Source: Mytilus galloprovincialis
Taxonomy: Eukaryota > Mollusca > Bivalvia > Mytilida > Mytilidae
Direction of reading: 5' to 3'
Length of the DNA: 64,000 nt
Assembly (NCBI RefSeq): GCF_965363235.1
Contig: NC_134839.1
Coordinates: forward strand, 115,190,517 to 115,254,516
How positions within the stretch are numbered: position 1 is the first letter of the stretch; every line of letters begins with the position of its first letter. Positions 23,126-34,495 of the stretch are shown here, piece by piece. The notes below the pieces were generated by a model, which was not told where the DNA came from, made no database searches, and saw only the letters and a list, made by a program, of their open reading frames with translations. A program made the position numbers and the translations under genes.

Positions 23126-26100
23126 GTACAGGTTAAATCTCATATATGACTTACTATAGGATAATATATAGATTCATATGAAATCAGCGGATAAAAATCA
23201 AAGTATTGAAAGTACCTTGCCGAACCAAGCACACTGTATAATGTAACAGACAAGTGCTTATTAGAAAGGATTCGTAGACAAGCAAACATAACTATTCCCT
23301 AGTGAAAATTCCTATTCTTGTATATGCATTAGAAACTCAGTGTTTATATGGTAAATGCATTGGTGTAACATCGATAGACTAAAACAAATCAGTGTGTACA
23401 GAGGATGTTTTGTCGATTAAATAAAAGCAACAATAGTTTACCCATGTTCAAATCTCACCAATTAAAAAGATAAATCAAGGTAACAAATAAAATCTGAGGA
23501 AAGCGCATGAACACTTAAAGTAGTAAGACCGTAAAAGGTAAAATTACAAAAAAAAAATGAACTTAGAGGAAAATTTAATCGGAAAGTCCATAATCACATG
23601 GCAAAATCAAATAACAAAACACATCTAAAACGAATGAACAAGAACTGAAAAAACTGATACAAAATAAATTCTTTTAAAAAATGCACATGATATGCATCTT
23701 ATACTTCGACTTCTATTAGTTTTGTATTATTACTATTTAGTCGATACCATTACCTGCATTAATCATCAACGTTTGCCTTGTAGTTTTTTTGCCAATATAT
23801 GGTAATAAGCAACTACAACGGCATGTAGGTATTTTAATTTAGTTTAATATCCATAACAATTACAATTAATTGTTTTCTTATGATATAAGGGATGTATACT
23901 TTCTATTCTTTAGTACCTATTTTATATCTGATTTGATTTAACTACACGGTCTTTAATTTTCCGAATCGTTACAGAGTTTTGAAGAAAAGGTTTTTGCCCA
24001 TGTTGCTAATTTTACACCAGCATTTGCAAAAAATTCCTTGGAAGATCGAATGTATGATTTAAACACTCGTTTTCTGTCCATACTGATTAACAAAGTAGTG
24101 AAAGATGATGCAAAAATATGGGGCAAACTTGAAAAGGAGAGGAAGTCATACAGTAAAGCAATTGAAAGCCTTAAGACTGAGTATCATGAAGAAATTCAGA
24201 CGGTAGATAGGCTGCAAAGCGAGGTCATCACTCTAGAGACGCAAACTGTAAGATTGAAGGAAAGGTGAGATAATTTGAGGGATATTTATTTGGCAATTTT
24301 TTGTATGTGATTTAAACTTTAGGTTGAGACCATTGTTGGATTCAAAAGAGGACATCAGATATAGGAATTGTAATATTCAACCCTTTTTAAACTTTGAGTT
24401 CTACTTACGTCGAAGACTTTCAGATAAATGGTGATTTTGGTATAGATCTACAAGAATCTTCTCAATGTTTGTCTTTAAGTCGCACCAATAGTTATGAAAA
24501 CGTTTTTGCATTTAAAATGATTAGAACTGCAACCATTTGAAGCATATGGGGTATGTCACAGATTTTTGTACTGTAAATGAAAATAAAAACAATAATACCT
24601 TTCTCTTTTATAATATCTGATATTTTTTTTATTCAAGTCTTTTAAAATAAGTAAATATTTCACAAAAAATCCGAAAAACTCCGCTCTAAAAGTCTGTATA
24701 TCCACGATTTTTAATCGATAGATTTTTCTTAAAACACTAAACGATGTTAGTATTCAAATTTCTGTTTTAATGATATTAAATAATAATAGAGTCGCAAACT
24801 TAACATGGGAACAGATTAATGTAAGGTCAAATCATTAACTTACAATTCAGGTATGTCTCTGATAGTTGGTAGTTTATGAATTCGTTATTGTATTTATTAC
24901 AGTGTTGAAGATTTCAAATCTAAGTACCAACACATGTTGGACAACTATATGAAGCAATCAGAAACTATCAACGAACTTGAATTAAAACTGCGAAACACAC
25001 AGCAAACACTTGAGCAGAGAACACAAGAATATGCTGAAGTGGAAGAAAAAAATGCCGCATTGAAAGAGGCAAGTGGTAATATAGTATTATTATTTATCAA
25101 CAGAGTGACAGCAAACCGGATTTTCCTGCAGAGGTCAAACTCTAAACAATTGAGCAAGTATATACACAACATTTAGGCTTAAAACAGCTCTGAATTTGAA
25201 TTGTGATTGAATATTTGATAAAGCATGGGTTTGTGACACAAAATAAATATTGTTAAAAAAAATGAAAATTTGAAATTGAACATTTACCTATTATGGCCCA
25301 ATATCCAAAATATAAGTACATTGCTACAATCAGTCCAGTCAATCTAGCATTAATTTGACCCTAACCCGAAAGTAATTGCAACAGAAGATTTTAACGTTTT
25401 AATCTTTAGCATTATACCCCAAATATACACTGAAAAAAGACCCATAAAATCTAACTTGAGGAAGATTAAAAAAATCACCATTTAAAAAACCTATGGAGAT
25501 TTGCATTGAAAAGGGAGATAACTCTTGCAAAAAAGGCAGAAATATCAATAAAAATTGATACAAAATTATAACTTTACCACTTCTATTCATCAGAATGTAT
25601 TGATTCTTAATTTTTTAGCAGTCTTTAGAGTATAAAAAAACAACTCTAAAGGTGTTTCATATCTTTTATCAAGCTATAATCTAGATTTCGTCATTTATTT
25701 GGTGACCATTTATTGAATTTTTCAACTTGTCAAGGTAAAGAATCTCAAATTTTATAAAAATAATCAAGCATGTATTCTTTTTTATGTGGTTTAAAGTTTT
25801 TTTAGATAAGTAAGTTGCTGAAAAAATATAAAAAACAAATGTGAACAATACCAAATTATCTCTTCAAAATGGTCACAAAGCTTCAAATTTGCAATTTCTT
25901 TAATAGAAAATGCACGAAAAAAATAAAACTACCCGTAACACTTCGATTTTTTACATTTCATGAGCGGATGATAATATAATTTAGCCAAATACAAACTTAT
26001 AACCCCATCAAAGTATCATACTTTACATAAATTTCAAGAAAAAGAACAAAAAACTGACCAAAATTCTGTTGCAATTAGTTTGAAGTTAAATCTTAGTTTG

Positions 26101-29100
26101 ACCTGGACTAAATCAGTATATCAAAGAACCCCAATAATTCAATGTTTGATGGGATACTTCTTAATTATTAACTTCATCTCCATGTTGTTATTAGAAACAA
26201 CAGATTATTTTTTCCAAAACTTTGGATGCACGGTTCATGAGTAAATGCACGGACAACATTATGCAGACGACCGACCACCCACCTGTCTGCTCGTTCACAC
26301 GCCGTACATACCCAAATTAATATCCGATATTTTCTTTGAAAATCCGGTTAAAAAACCGATGTATCATGTAAACATAAATATCCAGAGGTGTACTTTAACA
26401 GCATTCATGTGTGTGATTTTAGTATATGTAGTTATCTTAAACCCATATGAGACATTCAGATGTTGTGGGGATACACATAATTTAGAAAACTACAGTTAAT
26501 GAGTTTCGTATACGTTTTGTAAATGATTGCTGAAACTGTCCTGAAATGGGATCGCAGTTTTCGACTATCAACGTCTTCTAAGGGTTGCGATTGATTCAAT
26601 ACTGTGCTACACAAATCCGGATTGCAAGCTGAATTTATTATTCAACGATTAATGCTTACTATCTTTTATATTTCAGAAGTACTATAGGCAAGAAACTACA
26701 TCCAAGATAACAGAAAAGAGAATGGAGACATGTGAACGAAAGCTTAAGGTTTGTTTTTGATAAATCTTTTCGGAGTTTAAAATCACTTGTATTCAAAATA
26801 TGGGTAACAACGGGTTAAACTATTTTGAACAGTTTCTTAATTCATTAACGGAGAACCTATGAACAGTTTGAGACAAATCAAGACAGTACAAAAGCATACA
26901 GTTGGTGGTTTCAGTACGACTAACGTTTTGCTAGCACTTTTTTCGACTGAGAGCTTATTAAGGATTACAACATTTATTAATTGCGTACGCCAAAAGCGCT
27001 TTCCATGATTTAATCACATATACCAGAAACAGCTAAACCCAAACCTTTGAAAGCCAATGATGTAGAAGACATAAACACGTATGACCAAAATACAAAAAAA
27101 AAATCATCTGGATTCAACTGTGCAGGTGCAAAATACATTTTCAAATTAGGACGTCATTGAGTTATTGAAGTGAATCACTAAAATAATTCACATTTAAGGT
27201 AGCACAATACAAAGATTTTTCATCCCTAATCAGACATCTTTCAACTGATGTAATTCCACTCATCCTTCTTTAAATCTTATAAATGAGGTACCAAAAGAAA
27301 GAAGACTGATTAATATTTCAAATTGTGATAATTTCATTATGACATAATTATTACATGATTAATTGTTATGTAATTAGCGGCTATATTGTGATGTCCATAC
27401 TTGAATGAATTTAGCTTCTTTGTTATTCATAGCATCCCAAAGATTAAACTTTCGCCTTTCTTTTGGTACCTCATTTATAAAAGAGGGACAAAAGATACCA
27501 AAGGGACAGTCAAACTCTTAAATCTAAAACAAACTGACAACGCCATGGCTAAAAAATGAAAAAGACAAACAAACAACAGCACACAAGACACAACATAGAT
27601 AACTAAAGAATAAACAACACGAACCCCACCAAAAAACCAGGGGTGATCTTATATTTATAAAATATAAAGAAGGATGAAATGAATTACATCAGATTAAAGT
27701 TGTCTGATTAGGAGTGAAAAAATCTTTGTAATGTGCTACCTTAAGCAACAATTAATTTACCGATGTTCAAAATTCATAAGTTGACTTTAGATATATAACT
27801 AGGTAATAATAAATAAACAATCGAAAAAAAATTAAAGCAGAGAGACGTGATGCGTTGACCTGTCAGCGTCTCTTGTAATGCGTGCATCCTGCTTCATATA
27901 TCTTTAACATATAAAGATGTTTATAAGTAGTGTTCTTCTTCCTTTAAATATCACATTTTTAAAATATTTGTTAGCTATTCGAATCTATTCGGGTACAAGC
28001 GAAGACTGCGGAGGAATTTATAGAAGTATCCTTGAGAGATGTTTCCAGATTGATTTTCAATATGCAATCTACATTCTGGACGAAAGTACAAAACTACTTT
28101 ACAAAGCTAGAGGCAGAATTTAAAACTGAAGTAAGTAATAGTTTTTTTTAGAGTAAATTATGAATACTATTTTTTTTTTAATTATTTGCATTCACACAAT
28201 TAAGCCGTATCTGAGAAAAGTACAATGTAAAGAACGATATATTTTTGTTACCAATCTCCAAGGAAAATTAAAGACGTAAATTCCATTATCATATGGCAAA
28301 ATGAAAACCTCAAATGCATCGTACAAATGGAACACAACTGTCATATTCGTGACTTGGTACGGACATTTCATTAAGTAAAAAATAGTGGACTTACCATTGT
28401 TTGATAGCTAGCGGAAATTAACATAACACTTGTATAACAGAGGCAAAAACAAATCTATTATCGGAACAACAATGTGTGAACCCATCAATTTACAAAAGAT
28501 TAAGAAAAATTGCTGTAAGCAAACACTTATAGCGTTGGATAACAAGTGATATATAAGTTTATATAAACGTCCGAATTTTGGATTTATTATGTCTTGTGTG
28601 CAATGTAAGTGTGTTTGTCCGTACTCCGGGATTCGAGCAATACAATGAAATTAGAAAAACATTTCATTGTATTGCTACGAAAAACATTGTCATTTCTAAT
28701 TTCATTGTATTGCTCGAGTCCCGAAGTACGGAAAACTAAACAAAATAACCGGTAATAATGAATGAATTCTGATGTATACATAACGTTTTTAAACCTGAGA
28801 TTAAAAGAAATATCTGTTTAAACCTATTTGTTAAAATTCTTATTTAGTCTGTGATTAAACATTGAGTGAAGGAAACAAACCTTATTATTAACAGGTAACT
28901 AAGGTAAAGAAGATCGAGTATTCTAAGTATGATAAACTCGTCATAGAGCAGAAAGAAGAATTTGAGAGACAGGTAAATGTAGCCAATATTTAATTTATTT
29001 AGATTAGTAATGCCCTATTTCTAAAACCAAATAAAAAATAAGATGTAGTTGTATTACTAATTACTCCTTCAACCACATGACGTAAAAGAGATCAACTTCA

Positions 29101-32100
29101 GGTCACCATACATCATTCAACATAACCTTAACCAATACCGCATTTGAAACAAATAAGATACCCCCGACATAGCAATTGAATGGCAATAAACACAATAAAA
29201 TTTTAGACCTGATTCACGTACAAATATAATAACTTGCAAATGATATACAAAAACGCACGACCACCAATGATTTACATTTTGACTTTGGACATACAGAAAC
29301 TTTAAAAAAAAACCACATTGTTATCAAACATTATCAACCAAAAGAACGAGTGGAAAAACAACTGTCATATTTCTTGGGTATTGGTACCCTGCAACAACTC
29401 ATCATAGGGAAAAAAAATTAAAATAGGATTGTCTCATCAGATCGAAACCATAGCTATGCCCAATTCTAAAAAGTATTAAAACTTTCAACTTAGATCATAA
29501 CATTGGAAAACATATTGAGAACATTTGAAAAATTTTAAAATGTTAAATTTTGGATGACATTGCAAATATCTTAATCTCCAAGAATATTTTGTTTATTATA
29601 AGATAAGTAATGTCTACAAAGAGAAACAGGAAGATTCTAGAACAATTACCAAACTAAGAGAAGAAAGAAATATGCTCCAAGAGAAACTAGCCATAGTTAA
29701 AGTACAAATTGAGGCAAGTACCTATTTAATAGGCAACGGAGTAGGTTATATGTCTTACACAAGGGTAGAAACATTGATTTTAATCAAATATGAACCACTT
29801 TAGAATACTTTTGTTTAATTTCATCTTACATTGACAGTCACTACTTTTCTAATAACAACGAATATGTTCTATTATATAACGTATTAGCATAATGAAAGAT
29901 TACAAATGCAAAACAATACATATTTCAGCTACTCAAATTAGAAAACTAGTTGAGGCGTATCACTTTAAAAAAATAATAGTACAACTAGCTTGTAAGGAAA
30001 TATAAATCAATTACGAAATGCGTTTTTGAAACTACGTTTATTATAAAGTATCAAAACTAAAAATTCGAAGAGTCAACCATTGAATATATTGAGACCATTA
30101 CAACCTAAATGGCTTCTGCAAACTGCAAAAACCATCTGAGGTGTGATTTTTATTTAGGCCCTTCTTTTAGTTTATCACAAAATTTATGAACTGAAATTTG
30201 AATCGTTTAAAACTTTATTTAACAATTTCATAATTTTTATCAACAGGAATACAAGTCAAAAATAAAGGTAACTTCAGGACAAACAACCACTTATGACATC
30301 GTACTGAATGTGAGACGCGAGGAAGACGAAGGAATGCTTGAACAAGTTAACTTTTACGAAGTTTTAACAGACTTAGCTGAAGAAGAGTATGTTATATTTC
30401 TCCATAAGAACTTTTCAATTCATACGAATATATTTTTTCTTTAGGCATACGGTTAACTTCGTAAGTTATGAGGATCTTGTCTAGTATTTTAAAATTCATT
30501 AAACTGCTTAGGTTTTCGATTCGTATCGTTTCAAGTATGAACAAGGAATGATTTAGATTTCTGCAATGATTTTTTTTGTGTTCTACTAAACGAAAGAGAT
30601 GTCAGTATACTTCTCAATTCAAATTGATTCTTATCATTTGAACAATTTCATTTTTAAGTGACATCCATTGCTACGATGTATTATCTCTGTCATTTAGAAG
30701 CTCACATTCTTTAAATGAATACATGCACATAGTTTGGTATGTCTCGCATATTTTTCAGTTTTTGTCCTTTGCATTATATTGAAGTATAGGAGGTCCTTCT
30801 TACATTCCTTTGCTTCATTTTTATCAAACCAACGAAAATTAACAAATAAAATTGACTTCATTGAATTATGATCACAGGGAAAGTCAATTGACAGCAGAAA
30901 AAATGACAATGAGATGGGAAGATTTGAAGACGTGGTTTAGTCAAGGTATGATGTTTTTAATTATTTCTTACTGTGTTATTTAATAACACGTGCATTTTAT
31001 TGTAAGGTGTCTTCACGAATTTTATAGCATACTAGTATTTAGTGGATTTTTTTAATTGCAAGTTTGAATCTTTCATATGTATGTGCACCTTTTATTTGAA
31101 ATCATTAAAATCATACCCCATCTCCTTATTTCTAAGTAAATGGTTGTAATTTTGTGTGAAGGTTTTAAAGAAATACAGCTTTTCATCGATTGCATTATCT
31201 ACATTGAATCACATAACTTACATGATTGCTACTATAGGTCACTGTTCGATCTGCAGAAATGAGTAAAAACCGCGAAATTAGCTATAAAAGGTGCATCGAA
31301 GTGACAAGATGCAAAAACAATTCAATCGAGAAAACTGATTCATATAATGACTTATCATTAAAGAAGACTCATTGATTTGTATTTCTGTAAAAACACTGTT
31401 CATACAATGTTGAAATATTCAAAACACTATGGTTTGTGTATCGATTGCCTTAGTCGTTTTTTAACAATGGTATACTACTGCTGCGTTTATTTGGACAAAC
31501 CTTCCAAAATTGTGAATAATTAATGCTCTTCAACTTTGAAGCATTTGATTGGGCTTTTGCATCAGATGTAATAACATTAACGATACCAATTTTTCTGCAC
31601 CAGATATAACTAATGCAAATGCTTGGTTTTTATAGATCCACCAGAATACATTAGAAAAAGACTTGAATCAGCAAAAACTTTACTGGACAACCCTACGACA
31701 CTACAGGAGGATGATCGGGAATCGTCTCAGCTGCAGGTATGTATAACCATGATACTCAGACAAAACTTTCTATTGATAAAAGTTTGTTATATAGAAGTTT
31801 TTTATTTGTTTTTAGCTGAAGAGAATATTAACAAATTGTCAAACCTTTGTTTTGACGGGGTTCGAACGAACGAGCACACTTTATTCTATGTTTATGAAAG
31901 AACGGTTTAAATGTGAATATAAGATTTTAATAAATTTTCACTAACTGATATAAAGTACAAATATCGATAGAACATCAAAACCATTAGTTGGACAATCAGA
32001 CAAATAATGCTGTAAAGGCAACAGTAGTATACCGCTGTTCAAAACTCATAAATCTATGGACAAAAAACAAAATCGGGGTAACAAACTAAAACTGAGGGAA

Positions 32101-33316
32101 ACGCATTAAACATTAGAGGAGAACGACACAACATTATTATTAATTGTGTTATTAATTGTTGATTTGTGTACTTTGATAAGGACTCTATTATTGTATCATT
32201 GAAATGACTTATATTATTTTATATCGTATTTGATATATATAAAAAAAAAAAACGATAAAGGTAAAATTATATCGTTTACGATGATATAACTCTGGTGCAA
32301 CAAATGGCAGTGTCGTGTTCTTTCAATTTTCATTTTTCTCTAAACGACACATTTGCTGGTTCAAAAGTAAAACACATTGCCTGGTTGTTCTAAAAATTTT
32401 CTTGGTAATAAACCATTTTGTTTGTAAGGTGTTTACCAACCTAAACTCACTTTCTATATAATTTTCAGGAAAGCCTAGATCATCAAATGAAAATGGAAGG
32501 CAAGGACCTCAAATGAAACATGTGATTAATACAACTTTCTTTTTTATATTTATATTGTTTCGCCTTGTTTTAGGTATTGAAATTATTTCATTTACTATAA
32601 ATATATTACTATCATTTAATTATTCATATTGGTTATAAAGAGAATTAATTGCGGAAGGAAGACATGGTAATGGTTGATCGTTGTTTAGAGTTAAGAAATT
32701 ACAAACAAACTAAGATTCTAACAAAGGATGAGTTTACTGGAAATCTCTATTTAAATAGGTTATTTCTGTCATAAAGCTCTAAATGTATTTAAATACGTTG
32801 ATGTGAATGACTTCCAGATGTTTGTGTTTTTTAAAGCGTTCATGATAAAGGCCAATTGAGAAAAGCTCCTTGGACGGAATAAATAGACGAAGGGCTAGTT
32901 TTATTTAGTTTCTATATGCTTGGTGTTGTTTAAAAAGTTAGACTGCTCATTATTTTGCCAACTTATAAAATTGTTAGAAACAATGATATCATAGAAAAAG
33001 CTGTTTGATATATATTTATATCTCAGATAAAATACAAAACTGTATCTCACATATGAACACGTATGAAAATACAAATAAAAAGAATTGGTATATATATATG
33101 AATATTTCAAGGATTCAAATATTGATACATAAACCAAGTACGACTTATATTTATGTATTTTCAGGAAAGCCTAGGCCAGCAAGTAACGTAAATGAACAGC
33201 AAGATAAAATTTGTGAAAGGCAAAATAAAAAGCAAGCAGAAACTCAATGGAGACATGTTATAAGTCTTATTCTCTTTTTTATATTTTTACTTTTTCGCCC
33301 TTTTTCTAAAGTTTAG
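23045..33316 (+). CDS. Secreted or membrane-anchored coiled-coil protein, 11-12 exons
   Basis: I do not recognise the family. Coding exons that join in frame: 23045-23125, 23975-24264, 24903-25068, 26677-26748, 27975-28130, 28895-28972, 29603-29713, 30247-30386, 30878-30945, 31636-31736, then 32469-32516 with a TGA. Total 1,311 nt, 436 residues. All introns are GT-AG except introns 3 and 7, which are GC-AG. Residues 1-21 form a signal peptide (LLCFLVLMMVSQFG). Residues from about 60 to 350 are charged and heptad-like (ELELKLRNTQQTLEQ, KLREERNMLQEKLAIV), a long coiled coil with few cysteines. The ATG at 23045 is chosen because it starts the signal peptide and has a purine context (AAAGATGG). 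Skipping exon 10 shifts the last exon into a frame ending in a hydrophobic helix, so secreted and membrane forms are both possible. An extracellular scaffold or adhesion role is only a guess. Confidence 0.8.
23535..23650 (+). repeat. Dispersed repeat A fragment in intron 1
   Basis: TAAAATTACAAAAAAAAAAT, then AATCACATGGCAAAATCAAA and AACACATCTAAAACGAATG, as at 10.7 kb. Confidence 0.5.
23975..24264 (+). CDS. Coiled-coil gene exon 2
   Basis: Acceptor CGTTACAG, 290 nt, phase 0 to 2, donor AAAG|GTGAGA. Encodes SFEEKVFAHVANFTPAFAKN and a charged helix ending VITLETQTVRLKE. Confidence 0.8.
24903..25068 (+). CDS. Coiled-coil gene exon 3 (GC donor)
   Basis: Acceptor TTATTACAG, 166 nt, phase 2 to 0, donor GAG|GCAAGT at 25069. 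Only this GC donor keeps the frame with exon 4; the nearby GT at 25075 would shift it. Encodes VEDFKSKYQHMLDNY through AEVEEKNAALKE. Confidence 0.75.
25069..26676. other. Intron 3 of the coiled-coil gene
   Basis: A 1.6-kb GC-AG intron, AT-rich, with no coding sequence or recognised element; the frame at 26245-26499 has no splice or domain support. Confidence 0.5.
26677..26748 (+). CDS. Coiled-coil gene exon 4
   Basis: Acceptor TATTTCAG, 24 codons (KYYRQETTSKITEKRMET, CERKLK), phase 0 both sides, donor AAG|GTTTGT. Confidence 0.75.
27193..27744. mobile_element. TTAA-flanked fold-back TIR element in intron 4
   Basis: TTAA at 27193-27196 and 27741-27744 bracket a 544-bp element. GGTAGCACAATACAAAGATT at its left end is matched at its right end by the inverted AATCTTTGTAATGTGCTACC, and the inverted match continues for about 80 bp. 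A second internal inverted pair carries AAATGAGGTACCAAAAGAAA (27281 and about 27460). TTAA targets are used by piggyBac- and Kolobok-type elements; no transposase is present. A reversed Penelope-like tail (about 27483-27650) is nested inside. Confidence 0.75.
27483..27650 (-). repeat. Penelope-like 3' tail, nested
   Basis: GACAGTCAAACTCTTAAATC, then AACTGACAACGCCATGGCTA and GAACCCCACCAAAAAACCAG: the reverse complement of 45030-45195, which directly follows a Penelope-like RT. Confidence 0.6.
27975..28130 (+). CDS. Coiled-coil gene exon 5
   Basis: Acceptor TTTGTTAG, 52 codons (LFESIRVQAKTAEEFIEVSL to FTKLEAEFKTE), phase 0 both sides, donor GAA|GTAAGT. Confidence 0.75.
28255..28430 (+). repeat. 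Dispersed repeat A in intron 5
   Basis: CTCCAAGGAAAATTAAAGAC, ATATGGCAAAATGAAAACC, CATATTCGTGACTTGGTACG, AATAGTGGACTTACCATTG: the A family order. Confidence 0.5.
28617..28731. repeat. Long hairpin in intron 5
   Basis: CCGTACTCCGGGATTCGAGC then AATACAATGAAATTAGAAA is answered, inverted, by the sequence ending CTCGAGTCCCGAAGTACGG. A third AATACAATGAAAT copy lies in the loop, inverted. Fold-back element, non-coding. Confidence 0.7.
28895..28972 (+). CDS. Coiled-coil gene exon 6
   Basis: Acceptor ATTAACAG, 26 codons (VTKVKKIEYSKYDKLVIEQK, EEFERQ), phase 0 both sides, donor CAG|GTAAAT. Confidence 0.75.
29603..29713 (+). CDS. Coiled-coil gene exon 7 (GC donor)
   Basis: Acceptor TTATAAG, 37 codons (ISNVYKEKQEDSRTITKLRE to LAIVKVQIE), phase 0 both sides. 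Donor GAG|GCAAGT, the same as exon 3; the GT four bases on would break the frame. Confidence 0.7.
30247..30386 (+). CDS. Coiled-coil gene exon 8
   Basis: Acceptor ATCAACAG, 140 nt, phase 0 to 2, donor AAGA|GTATGT. Encodes EYKSKIKVTSGQTTTYDIVL then NVRREEDEGMLEQVNFYEVL. Confidence 0.75.
30878..30945 (+). CDS. Coiled-coil gene exon 9
   Basis: Acceptor GATCACAG, 68 nt, phase 2 to 1, donor CAAG|GTATGA. Encodes ESQLTAEKMTMRWEDLKTWF then SQ. Its phase-1 end is what lets the alternative terminal exons be read in the membrane-tail frame. Confidence 0.75.
31222..31345 (+). repeat. Dispersed repeat B fragment in intron 9
   Basis: GGTCACTGTTCGATCTGCAG, AGCTATAAAAGGTGCATCGA, AACAATTCAATCGAGAAAAC: the B family order, diverged. 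Confidence 0.5.
31636..31736 (+). CDS. Coiled-coil gene exon 10 (frame-switch cassette)
   Basis: Acceptor TTTTTATAG, 101 nt, phase 1 to 0, donor CAG|GTATGT. Encodes DPPEYIRKRLESAKTLLDNP then TTLQEDDRESSQLQ. Its length is not a multiple of three, so including or skipping it decides which frame the last exon uses. Confidence 0.75.
32010..32130 (-). repeat. Penelope-like 3' tail in intron 10
   Basis: AAGGCAACAGTAGTATACCG, CTCATAAATCTATGGACAAA, AACTGAGGGAAACGCATTAA: the reverse complement of the tail at 41570-41670. Confidence 0.6.
32469..32638 (+). CDS. Terminal exon 11, two possible frames
   Basis: Acceptor AATTTTCAG. After exon 10 (phase 0) it ends as ESLDHQMKMEGKDLK with TGA at 32514-32516. 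After exon 9 (phase 1) it reads GKPRSSNENGRQGPQMKHVI, then NTTFFFIFILFRLVLGIEII and on to a TAA at 32636-32638, a hydrophobic tail (443 residues in all). It is a paralogue of exon 12: both begin GAAAGCCTAG and share CATGT.AT...CTCTTTTTTATATTT-like sequence. Confidence 0.65.
33165..33316 (+). CDS. Terminal exon 12, membrane-tail alternative
   Basis: Acceptor GTATTTTCAG. After exon 9 (phase 1) it reads GKPRPASNVNEQQDKICERQ, then a basic linker, then HVISLILFFIFLLF and a short tail RPFSKV before TAG at 33314-33316. This would give 437 residues with one C-terminal transmembrane helix. After exon 10 (phase 0) it ends at once as ESLGQQVT. It is clearly duplicated from, or into, exon 11. Confidence 0.65.
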
Positions 33317-34032
33317 TAAAGAGAATAATGACTTATCTTTGTAAAATCATGTAATTTGTGTGTCTTATTTATGTAACATTGTTATTTTATTCATCGATGA
33401 ATGTATTCAGATTGTGACGCAACCTAATGTTATGGCAAAGCTATCTTCCTTTACAATCGATGTCGTATCAACATGTTAAAATGTCTTCATATCTTTTAAA
33501 TACAGAACACATGTAAAACAAATTCAGTATTGAGTGTTATAGTTCTTTTTCTTTTTTAACATACGGTCTTCTTGTGTTGTTGATATGCTTGAACAAACAA
33601 GAATGCATATGTTCTATTATTTCAAATTGACGACAGCAAACCCCACATAACATTTTGGTTTTATATGAAACATGGATTTAATAGTCCATTTGCCAATTAC
33701 CGATTTGATTCTGTTATTTAACACTTTTTAAACAATTTACTTCCCTTTGTCAATCGTAGACTGGTTCCATACCGGACAAAATTGGCTTTTGCCAATGCAA
33801 AGTATGATTATTTGAAAGCGATGTATCGGCGGTTAAACTAATTGTTCATAAAAATAATTTCTGATGTCAAAAGTATTTAGAATAACAACAAATTAATGTA
33901 ATTAAAAGATTTGAAAACCTTAAAGATCACTCCCATTACTCACTTGTAAATTTGTTCGTTCTGCTAGCTCTCCATTATAAATTAAAATTAATGTCCCTCT
34001 TAAGGGAGACAACTGAAAGAGGGATCTCTAAT
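33317..34032. other. Intergenic, nothing recognised
   Basis: 3' flank of the coiled-coil gene; AT-rich with no clear reading frame or repeat family. Confidence 0.45.
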
Positions 34033-34036
34033 TACA

Positions 34037-34495
34037 GGTTGCACTTGTGTAAAACCAGCAATGCAGTTTTCCATAGGAACTGCCTAAATTGCATATGCAG
34101 TCACTCTTCATTCAGGAAGTTTTGAGGAGAATGTTATATTTCCCAGGAAAGGAGACATGCACTACTTTTTTTTGCACTAATAAAAACATATAGCTGTGCG
34201 GCATATTTTCAAGTTTTACTGCCCTCCATTTATAAACATTGCAGGTTCGCACTGAATTTTTCCATTAAATTTGACTCAACACCCAAATGTCTTCCAGTCC
34301 TCCTGAAAAATAAGTTAAATAAATAGACATTTTTATTTATATCCATTTAATTCTCCAATCAAGTCTTAATTAAAAAAAAAATACTTTGCATCCATGGCAA
34401 CAACTATGTAATCAGTAGCAGTATTTTATGCACATTCAATTTCTCCCCAAAAGAGGCGTGACTTGCAAATCACACGTGATTTACAAAGTGCAACC
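34037..34495 (+). repeat. Left 459-bp terminal repeat with its own TIRs
   Basis: Starts GGTTGCACTTGTGTAAA, ends TTTACAAAGTGCAACC; non-coding. Looks like a MITE in its own right. Confidence 0.85.

Noticed and set aside
26245-26499. 84-codon frame as an extra exon of the coiled-coil gene
   Set aside because: Exons 3 and 4 join in phase without it, and it has no acceptor or donor at useful places.
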